A DNA stretch of 50,872 bases. Origin: Ignavibacteria bacterium (lineage in GTDB: Bacteria; Bacteroidota; Ignavibacteria; Tepidaquicellales; OLB5). The notes below the pieces were generated by a model that saw nothing but the letters and a program-made list of their open reading frames with translations, made no database searches and was not told the origin of the DNA. Made by a program: the position numbers and the translations under genes. Below are positions 42,406 through 48,398 of this stretch, in pieces (positions within the stretch are counted from its first letter, which is position 1; each line of letters begins with the position of its first letter). The stretch is from the NCBI GenBank assembly GCA_020852705.1, contig JADZAP010000055.1:1-50872 (forward strand), read 5' to 3'.

Positions 42406-42764
42406 TGAATTACAGGACTACATATCATGCTGAGCTTGCAAGAAAGGAAGCTTTTTTAAATATTCTTGAGAAGCTTTCAGGCAATAAAAAGAAGGTCTTT
42501 GAAGCTATCCTTCATTATTTTCCTGTGACTGATAAGCAGCTTGTGGAGCTGACTGGTCTTCCTATAAATGTTGTCACTCCCAGAAGGAAGGAATTAACAG
42601 GATATAAATGGGAGTTTGTTGCTGCTAAAAATAAGAGCGAATATGTGTTTTATCCTGAACTTGAATATGTTGAATTTGACAGCTATGAGAGCAAGGATTC
42701 AAAAGTGTGCAGATGGAAGCCCACTGACAGAGCTGTAATATTGCAGCCTGAACTTATATTTTAA
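42405..42764 (+). CDS. Winged-helix DNA-binding protein
   Basis: A 119-residue protein with a winged helix at about residues 20-75: KLSGNKKKVFEAILHYFPVT, DKQLVELTGLPINVVTPRRK, EL. This type is common in phage early regions and may act as a regulator. It could control the switch from early to late genes. It is coupled to the upstream gene. Confidence 0.65.
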   Translation: MNYRTTYHAELARKEAFLNILEKLSGNKKKVFEAILHYFPVTDKQLVELTGLPINVVTPRRKELTGYKWEFVAAKNKSEYVFYPELEYVEFDSYESKDSKVCRWKPTDRAVILQPELIF

Positions 42765-42769
42765 AAATT

Positions 42770-42976
42770 ATGAATCTTTATATTGAATTACTAAATTTAT
42801 ATTCCCTTCATAACAGAAGGAAGGAAGCTGACCTTTTATATAAAGCAAAATTCAAAGAGTTAGAGCCTATAATTAGAGAGGAGATTAAAAAAGGAGCTAT
42901 CTTAAAATTTGGAGAAGATTGTGAATTTTTAATTGATAAAAGTAATAATGTAATTTTTAGGAAGGTAAGTAAATGA
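42770..42976 (+). CDS. Small early protein, unknown function
   Basis: A 68-residue helical protein (LYIELLNLYSLHNRRKEADL) with an acidic strand at the end. Its stop overlaps the next start codon (ATGA at 42973). Confidence 0.5.
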   Translation: MNLYIELLNLYSLHNRRKEADLLYKAKFKELEPIIREEIKKGAILKFGEDCEFLIDKSNNVIFRKVSK

Positions 42977-43261
42977 ATAGAATAAAGTTCATATTTGCCT
43001 GGTTTGATCTGTGGTTTGGCTTTTTTTTACGATAAAAGAAAACACAGATTATATTGCATGATCCCCTTTGTGGGTTTTTACATACAATTTAAAATGCAGT
43101 GTGAATGCTGCAAAGAATATTTTTCACCAGATGAAATTGAATTTCGTGAATATTATTATTGTCAATGTCCGGATTGCATTAAATATCAATTTGACGATCT
43201 TTCCGAAGATTTGCTTCAAGCTAATATGAATGATATTCCTGATGAAGACCTACCTTTTTAA
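42973..43261 (+). pseudogene. Small membrane/zinc protein split by a frameshift in a T8 run
   Basis: Frame 1 starts at ATG 42973 (coupled to the previous gene) and reads MNRIKFIFAWFDLWFGFF, then stops. Removing one T from the T8 run at 43021-43028 continues into YDKRKHRLYCMIPFVGFYIQ and a zinc-like part (CECCKEYFS...YYYCQCPDC), giving 95 residues. The join makes a sensible protein (an FAW-DLW-GFFYDR-type start), so both halves were one gene. It may be a true mutation, a sequencing error in the homopolymer, or a gene read by slippage. Confidence 0.55.
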
Positions 43262-43263
43262 TT

Positions 43264-43785
43264 ATGAAATTTGATATAATAAAAAAATATGCTGAAGAGC
43301 TGAAGGGGATTCTTGCTCCGGTATGCATAAGGATTGAAATTGCTGGAAGTATAAGAAGGAAGAGACCTGAGAGCAAGGATATTGAGCTTGTGTGCATTCC
43401 GGATAAATACAGACTTGAGCAGCTCTTAAATAACATGAAAGCCCATTCCAAAATATTTTTCGTTAAAAATGGAAAATTATATAAACAGTTTAAGTGGTCT
43501 GGTCAGATTGTTGATCTCTTTATTTGTCAGCCTGAAAATTGGGGATGGATTTATTTTATAAGAACTGGGAGCAGTAACTGGAATAAAAAAGCCTTGCAGC
43601 ATTACAGGAATATATATGGCTTTCCGGCTGAGAGAGATGAAGCTGGAGACTATAAAGTAAAAGCCAGCCATGAAGGATATTTGCTCTCCGTGACTGGTGA
43701 AAAAATATTCACATTAGAAGAGCAAGATGTTTTTGACCTTCTCAAAATTCCATTTGTAGAGCCGGAACACAGAGAGAGAAAATAA
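43264..43785 (+). CDS. PolX-like nucleotidyltransferase
   Basis: A 173-residue protein with the nucleotidyltransferase signature of DNA polymerase beta/PolX: GSIRRKRPESKDIELV (Gly28-Ser29, Asp39, Glu41) and a third acidic residue Asp84 in VDLFICQPENWGWIYF. RTGSSNWNK follows, as in the thumb of the PolX family. It is shorter than a full polymerase (about 330 residues or more), so it may be a minimal gap-filling or tailing enzyme. It could help repair gaps left after transposition, but this is inference. Confidence 0.78.
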   Translation: MKFDIIKKYAEELKGILAPVCIRIEIAGSIRRKRPESKDIELVCIPDKYRLEQLLNNMKAHSKIFFVKNGKLYKQFKWSGQIVDLFICQPENWGWIYFIRTGSSNWNKKALQHYRNIYGFPAERDEAGDYKVKASHEGYLLSVTGEKIFTLEEQDVFDLLKIPFVEPEHRERK

Positions 43786-43808
43786 AACAATTAGGGGGTA
43801 ATTGTAAA

Positions 43809-44282
43809 TTGAGAGATTCCTTATTTGAACTGTTAAAAGCTGACTATCTGAAAGCATATAAATGGTATGCTGAAAAACAAGGAAAGCCTGGAGTCAGAGT
43901 CTGGAAAAAAGGCAAAGATGACAGGTCTCTTGCATTGCTTATTCAGTATATGAAAGCCTATTATAAGCAGCTGGATAATACTAAGCTGAATACAGAACAG
44001 ATGCATAAAGCTTGCAGAATATGGCTTCATAAAGCTTTTAGCACAGCTCCAGAGTGGCTTCAGAAGGATGGCAGCTTAAATGTATTAGTCAGCCGTTTTG
44101 AATTGATAATGGAATCCCCAGACCCTAACAGTGAAGCCTATAGAATAGCACAGCTCCAGAAGCAGAAGAGAGCTGGACTCAAATATGACCCTCACAAGCA
44201 TGAAGTGATCCCACCAATGAAAGTGGGAGAGCCTTCAGTGTTAAGTTCAATTATTAAATCAATTGCGGAAAAATCTGAATGA
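43809..44282 (+). CDS. Early protein, unknown, possibly replication-associated
   Basis: A 157-residue protein from a TTG at 43809, 14 nt after GGGGGT. It is helical and basic (ADYLKAYKWYAEKQGKPGVR, AYYKQLDNTKLNTEQMHKAC). Its end overlaps the next gene (ATGA). I do not recognise the family. Confidence 0.55.
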   Translation: MRDSLFELLKADYLKAYKWYAEKQGKPGVRVWKKGKDDRSLALLIQYMKAYYKQLDNTKLNTEQMHKACRIWLHKAFSTAPEWLQKDGSLNVLVSRFELIMESPDPNSEAYRIAQLQKQKRAGLKYDPHKHEVIPPMKVGEPSVLSSIIKSIAEKSE

Positions 44283-44788
44283 CTGTCAAGGAAGTAAGCA
44301 TAATCACTGGCTTATCAAATAGCTATATAAATAAAGTAAGACAGGATAAAACTGAAGGAATGAGTTTTGAGACTGTAAACAGGGTAAAATTTTTATTAAA
44401 TTTGGAAGTTGGATATTTTGAAGCTTTGTTTGCCAGACCGGAATTTGCTGACATTTGTCAGCTTGTGCTCCAAAAGGGAACAGAGAGACTTGACAAGAAC
44501 ATTGTAAATGTAATTAGATTTACTAATAAATGCCTCAGGAAGCACAGAACTGTTCTTGATTCAATTGCAGATAAACCATTTGACCCAGACAATTTTGACT
44601 ACAGGGATATAATGGGAATTTACATGGCTGATGCAAAAGCTATGTTTAAAAATCCGCTGTTTTGTAATATGTGCAGTCTTGCAATAAGGCTGGATAAATC
44701 ACAGAACATAAGAGCTTTTGCAGATTTGCTTCTTGACATTTATGATATGCTCAATGACCTGGATAAAAAATCAATTCTTACTGATTGA
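44279..44788 (+). CDS. HTH protein at the end of the early operon, candidate late regulator
   Basis: A 169-residue protein starting directly with a helix-turn-helix (VKEVSIITGLSNSYINKVRQ, DKTEGMSFETVNRVKFLL) followed by a helical domain. Mu encodes its middle/late activators at a similar late-early position. This gene and the winged-helix gene at 42405 are the best candidates for switching on the late operons. It is coupled to its neighbours by ATGA/TGATG overlaps. Confidence 0.6.
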   Translation: MTVKEVSIITGLSNSYINKVRQDKTEGMSFETVNRVKFLLNLEVGYFEALFARPEFADICQLVLQKGTERLDKNIVNVIRFTNKCLRKHRTVLDSIADKPFDPDNFDYRDIMGIYMADAKAMFKNPLFCNMCSLAIRLDKSQNIRAFADLLLDIYDMLNDLDKKSILTD

Positions 44789-45105
44789 TGAAGCATAAGA
44801 ATAATAAATTAAATAAAGTCAGCCCTGTTCAAATGAGAAACACAGTTTCTCATAAATGCATTAAGTGTGGTCACAAAACTGATGTCATTGATGTGAAGCC
44901 TTATAAATCCTTTAAAGCAAATAAGGACATCAAAAACCCTGAGAATAATACTTATATTCACAGATGGAGAAAATGTAGATTTTGCGGATCATTAGCTCAA
45001 ACAGCTGAAATATGGATTGAAGGAACATTTATTGAAAATAATTATGAAGACTTTCAAATGAATTTAGAATATTATAGAGAACATAATAATGCAATTAAAA
45101 AATAA
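44788..45105 (+). CDS. Zinc-ribbon protein
   Basis: A 105-residue protein from the ATG at 44788 (overlapping the previous stop). CIKCGH near residue 24 and CRFCGS near residue 62 form a four-cysteine zinc ribbon; the rest is charged. Possible nucleic-acid or protein-binding factor; the role is unknown. Confidence 0.6.
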   Translation: MKHKNNKLNKVSPVQMRNTVSHKCIKCGHKTDVIDVKPYKSFKANKDIKNPENNTYIHRWRKCRFCGSLAQTAEIWIEGTFIENNYEDFQMNLEYYREHNNAIKK

Positions 45106-45119
45106 ATATATAAAACTAT

Positions 45120-45309
45120 ATGAATAATAAAAGTTATGATAAATGTTCTTATTGTGGAACTGAATATATTGATCAATGATTTACATGAAATTGAAATTCA
45201 GCAAGAAGTTTATGATATTCAATTTTCTGATGGAACAAATTATCAAATACCAAAAAGAAGGAAAATTATTGAAGTTAGATATGAATTAAGTAATAATGAT
45301 TATTATTAA
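45120..45309 (+). CDS. Last small early gene, frame uncertain
   Basis: Two overlapping frames exist. From 45120 MNNKSYDKCSYCGTEYIDQ ends at a stop near 45178. From the ATG at 45136 a 57-residue frame (ending IIEVRYELSNNDYY) runs to TAA at 45309. The Cys-rich start plus the longer frame would make a sensible zinc protein if joined by a shift near 45170, so this may be a frameshifted gene. Low confidence in either reading. Confidence 0.35.
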
Positions 45310-45321
45310 TATTACAATGTC

Positions 45322-45359
45322 AAAATGACAGTAAAATATTAATTTTGCTGTCATTTTTT
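45322..45359 (+). terminator. Early operon terminator
   Basis: AAAATGACAG (45322-45331) pairs with CTGTCATTTT (45348-45357), ending in a T run. It lies about 170 bp before the right prophage end. Confidence 0.85.
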
Positions 45360-45437
45360 AAATTCTACAAAATAACATCCTTTAAAATATCTCACAAAAA
45401 AGCTATTTTTATATTATTCAAATAAAGGTTAAAAAGA

Positions 45438-45530
45438 GAAACGAAAAATAATTTGGTTTTAAAATTGCGTTTTTTTTTGATTTTCTTTTTTTCTTTTTTT
45501 TATTAACGAATAATAATTTGGTTTAAAGCA
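45438..45530. promoter_or_regulatory. Right prophage end with two transposase-binding repeats (R1, R2)
   Basis: R2, CGAAAAATAATTTGG (45442-45456), and R1, CGAATAATAATTTGG (45507-45521), are the reverse complements of the left-end repeats (R1 with one change). They are 65 bp apart against 23 bp on the left, separated by a T-rich stretch that may bend. R1 ends 9 bp before the terminal CA, which mirrors L1. Confidence 0.85.
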
Positions 45531-45540
45531 ATATTTATAT
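45531..45540. repeat. Right copy of the flanking direct repeat (candidate target-site duplication)
   Basis: ATATTTATAT, identical to 14722-14731. Mu makes 5-bp duplications, so 10 bp would be unusual; a 4-bp match (ATAT) is also possible because the sequence repeats itself. Confidence 0.6.
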
Positions 45541-45569
45541 TGGAACAAAGTATTAAAAATGTATATTTA
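45540..45569 (+). promoter_or_regulatory. Probable promoter of hydrolase 3 at the prophage junction
   Basis: TTG (45540-45542), 19-nt spacer, TATATTTA (45562-45569), a near match to TTG/TAnnTTTG. The -33 element shares its first base with the end of the flanking repeat, so the prophage has landed right at this promoter. Confidence 0.45.
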
Positions 45570-45596
45570 TATTTAAAACAATTATATATTTATAAA

Positions 45597-47561
45597 ATGA
45601 GATCGATTAAATATTTTTTTATTGCTGTAACAGCTATTTTTATTTTTACATCGCTTACACAATCACAGCAAAAAAGAGCTCGGGATAATTACGAATTTCT
45701 GCAGCTTCTTCCAAAGTATTCAAATACTGATAATTTACCTGTAACCCGGGTTGATTTTACTGTTACATTGCGTGATGGTACAATTCTTGATGCCCTAAAA
45801 TTTATTCCGGTTGGTACACCTCCAGCCGGCGGCTGGCCAACTGTAGTATTTGTTCATGGGTATGGTGATAACAAAGAAACTCTGGCGGGCTTTGCTAAAG
45901 CACAGGCAGAATACGGCTACTATACTACAACTTTCAGTATGAGGGGGCAGGGAAATTCAACCGGACTTTCAAACCTTATTTCAACTACAGAAGCTGAAGA
46001 TATGATTGAGTTCATAAACTTCATTAAACAAGATACCCCAAACGGCATTAATCCCAACAACATACTTGTTATGGGCGGTTCACAGGGCGGGCTGATTCCC
46101 TATATGGCATGTACTATGGGAATGAACGTAAAAACTATAATTTCTGCTCTTGCTCCGCCTAACTTTGCTTCAAGCTGGATTGAGAACGGCTGCATTAAAA
46201 TGACTTTGCTGTGGACAGTGGAATATACTCCCGATACAGCAAGATATACTCCTCAAGTTGACCGTATGAGCGATTGGATTTATGCTTCTAATAAACAATA
46301 CTGGGATAGTCTTGCTTATTGGCTTCCAATTAACAGAGATTTTATGGCAAATATTCCAAACAACAGAGTTCCTTTGATTATGGAAGGTTCATGGCAGGAT
46401 AAATTTTTTAATGCATCAGGAATAATGAAAGCTTCTATGCTTAACACAGGTTCAACGTTTCACCTCTATATTGGGGCAGTTCAGGGGCATGGCGGCGACC
46501 ACTCGCCAACTGAAGATATCTGGCACATGAACTTTTTTAATGACTGGTTTTTCAGCTGGCTTTTTCCAAGTATAGGTTCACCTTTACCCCACGCAGACTA
46601 TGATTATGCCTTCACTAACTTTCCTGTTAACGGGCAGTATTGGAGCTTTACACATGACAGCTCAACTGTACCATTGCAGAATATTACAACTCCATACAGA
46701 TTATATTTTAATACAAACAACCGACTTACAACTAATGCAGGTACAACTTCCAGACGAGTTACTATAAGAAACAGAGTCAGCGGTGGCTTAACAATGCATG
46801 AAGCAGTTGATGAAGAATTTACCGGCTCCGCATTTAACAGAAAATTCACAAAAAAATCTGTAATATTTAATTCACCTGTTTTAACTTCAGATTTAAAATG
46901 GGTTGGTATTCCTAAGGTTAACATGGATTATCTTTCAACTGCAAATGTTTTTACTCAGTATAATTTTCAGGTGTTAGAAGTTGACCAAAATGGCAAAGAA
47001 AAGCTGATTAACAGAATAAACTATACCGATAGAAATTACACAGCTAACTCCAGAAGGTATGCAAATTTTGACGGGCAGGCACATGCACATATTTTTAAAG
47101 CCGGAAACAGAATCAGAATTAGGGTAACTAATCTTGATACGCATTCAGATGATACGTGGTTTCTTGGGACAAACCCGTTTGTATTGCCTGTGCTTAACAA
47201 TGGCTATAATTATATGTATTTAAACAATAATTCTTATATTGAGCTTCCGGTAATTAATGCATCAGATAATTTTGCATTTAACAATAACGAAACCCCGTCT
47301 GAATTTTCATTAAGCCAAAACTATCCAAATCCTTTTAATCCTGTTACAGTTATCAATTATTCTGTTCCTGTAAAAGGATTGGTTTCTTTAAAGATTTATG
47401 ATGTAACCGGCAGGGAAGTTGCAGTATTACTAAATGGTGTTCAACAGGCAGGCAGCGGCAGTGTTACATTTAATGCGTCAAATTATTCAAGCGGTGTATA
47501 TTTTTATAAATTTACCGCAGGAAGTTTTAGCAGTACTAAAAAAATGGTTCTTGTAAAATAA
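45597..47561 (+). CDS. Secreted S15/CocE-type serine hydrolase with T9SS sorting domain (paralogue 3)
   Basis: A 654-residue paralogue of the enzymes at 7646 and 12219. The ATG at 45597 is preferred because a signal peptide (FFIAVTAIFIFTSLTQSQQ) follows it; an upstream in-frame TTG (45540) is next to the prophage junction and adds 19 unlikely residues. The triad residues are Ser162 (GGSQGG), Asp268 (WQDKFFN) and His298 (GHGGDH). A PepX C-terminal-like domain and a T9SS tail (NYPNPFNPVTVINYSV, ending KKMVLVK) complete it. It lacks the shared promoter module and the leader hairpin. The substrate is unknown. Confidence 0.87.
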   Translation: MRSIKYFFIAVTAIFIFTSLTQSQQKRARDNYEFLQLLPKYSNTDNLPVTRVDFTVTLRDGTILDALKFIPVGTPPAGGWPTVVFVHGYGDNKETLAGFAKAQAEYGYYTTTFSMRGQGNSTGLSNLISTTEAEDMIEFINFIKQDTPNGINPNNILVMGGSQGGLIPYMACTMGMNVKTIISALAPPNFASSWIENGCIKMTLLWTVEYTPDTARYTPQVDRMSDWIYASNKQYWDSLAYWLPINRDFMANIPNNRVPLIMEGSWQDKFFNASGIMKASMLNTGSTFHLYIGAVQGHGGDHSPTEDIWHMNFFNDWFFSWLFPSIGSPLPHADYDYAFTNFPVNGQYWSFTHDSSTVPLQNITTPYRLYFNTNNRLTTNAGTTSRRVTIRNRVSGGLTMHEAVDEEFTGSAFNRKFTKKSVIFNSPVLTSDLKWVGIPKVNMDYLSTANVFTQYNFQVLEVDQNGKEKLINRINYTDRNYTANSRRYANFDGQAHAHIFKAGNRIRIRVTNLDTHSDDTWFLGTNPFVLPVLNNGYNYMYLNNNSYIELPVINASDNFAFNNNETPSEFSLSQNYPNPFNPVTVINYSVPVKGLVSLKIYDVTGREVAVLLNGVQQAGSGSVTFNASNYSSGVYFYKFTAGSFSSTKKMVLVK

Positions 47562-47572
47562 ATTTAACTTCA

Positions 47573-47595
47573 AGCGGGCTTTTTATAAGCCCGCT
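47573..47595 (+). terminator. Perfect 9-bp hairpin between hydrolase 3 and the dehydratase
   Basis: AGCGGGCTT pairs with AAGCCCGCT around a 5-nt loop. No T run follows, and the next gene begins within 11 bp, so it may be a weak terminator or a leader hairpin. Confidence 0.5.
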
Positions 47596-47605
47596 AATGG
47601 TTGTT

Positions 47606-47890
47606 ATGGATAAATTAACAGAAGAACAAATTTCAGATGCATTAAAAAATTTTTCCGGCTGGGTATATTCAAACGGATCAATTAAAAAAACATTTAAAAC
47701 GCAAAATTATCCTTTAACTTTGGCTTTTGTTACTGCTGTTGGAGCAATTTGCCAGCGGAAAAATCACCACCCTGATTACATGCTGGTAAAATTCAATGAA
47801 ATTGAAGTATCGTTTTCAACACACTCAGCAGGCGGTGTAACTGAAAAAGATACAGAAATTGCTTCTGAACTGGAAAAAATTCCCTTATAA
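47606..47890 (+). CDS. phhB: Pterin-4a-carbinolamine dehydratase
   Basis: A 94-residue enzyme from ATG 47606 (an ATG at 47597 adds three residues). The family signature is intact: FVTAVGAICQRKNHHPDYML, then EVSFSTHSAGGVTEKD, including the two catalytic histidines (HHP) and the second His (STHSAGG). It dehydrates 4a-hydroxy-tetrahydrobiopterin to recycle the cofactor for aromatic amino-acid hydroxylases. It is a host gene immediately after hydrolase 3, with no obvious functional link to it. Confidence 0.93.
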   Translation: MDKLTEEQISDALKNFSGWVYSNGSIKKTFKTQNYPLTLAFVTAVGAICQRKNHHPDYMLVKFNEIEVSFSTHSAGGVTEKDTEIASELEKIPL

Positions 47891-47984
47891 GCAAATAAAT
47901 ATCAATTTGTTGCAAATTTTCTCACTTTTATTATTTTTATTTTTAGTTTAAGTTGCTTAAATTAAACCTGTAAATTATTATTTT

Positions 47985-48299
47985 TTGAGCAATGAACGTA
48001 TAAATATCCTTCTGGCTAAATTGGCTGAAGATCCAAATGATACTTTTGCACGTTATGCTCTGGGTTTAGAATATTTATCGCTTAATGAAATACAAAAAGC
48101 TACAGAAACTTTTGAAGAAGTACGTACATTAGACCCAAACTATGTTGCCGTATATTATCAGCTTGGTAAAGTGTATGAATTAAACGGTGATGAAACAAGT
48201 GCCCGTAAAATTTACGAAAAGGGAATTTACGTAGCTGCTTCTCATAATGATACACATACTAAAAGTGAACTTGAACAAGCTTTAAACGATCTTCTTTAA
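47985..48299 (+). CDS. Small TPR-repeat protein
   Basis: A 104-residue protein of about two and a half tetratricopeptide repeats (NDTFARYALGLEYLSLNEIQ, VAVYYQLGKVYELNGDETSA) and a C-terminal helix. It starts at a TTG (47985); no in-frame ATG lies near. TPR proteins act as protein-protein scaffolds; the partner is unknown. It is 99 bp before the PorZ-like gene, so it may share a transcript. Confidence 0.82.
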   Translation: MSNERINILLAKLAEDPNDTFARYALGLEYLSLNEIQKATETFEEVRTLDPNYVAVYYQLGKVYELNGDETSARKIYEKGIYVAASHNDTHTKSELEQALNDLL

Positions 48300-48398
48300 T
48301 TATTTTAAATTTTAATAAACTATACTTCAATTAACAAAACTAAACGGACCTCATATAATACATTCCTCTACTTATTTTCTTAATCAAATTACATTACA

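Larger units (their letters stand above)
14732..45530. mobile_element. Mu-like transposable prophage, about 30.8 kb, apparently complete
   Basis: The borders are TG at 14732 and CA at 45530. Each end has CCAAATTATT(T/A)TTCG starting 9 nt inside, plus a second internal copy. The inside contains a DDE transposase, Gam-like protein, repressor/Ner pair, Mu-type portal (DUF935), gp36 (DUF1320), MuF, gpG-like protein, protease/scaffold, capsid, tail, lysis and terminase genes. There is no tail sheath, which suggests a siphovirus morphology. Gene order differs from Mu: late genes diverge from the centre and the early operon runs into the right end. Apart from one small frameshifted gene (42973), every module looks intact. 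Confidence 0.93.

Noticed and set aside
14722-45540. A 5-bp target-site duplication as in Mu
   Set aside because: With the symmetric TG...CA ends, the last five bases of the left flank (TATAT) do not equal the first five of the right flank (ATATT). Only 10, 4 or 2 bp match.
45540-45596. TTG at 45540 as the start of hydrolase 3
   Set aside because: It would put 19 non-signal residues before a good signal peptide and would begin at the last base of the flanking repeat. The ATG at 45597 gives a normal exported protein.
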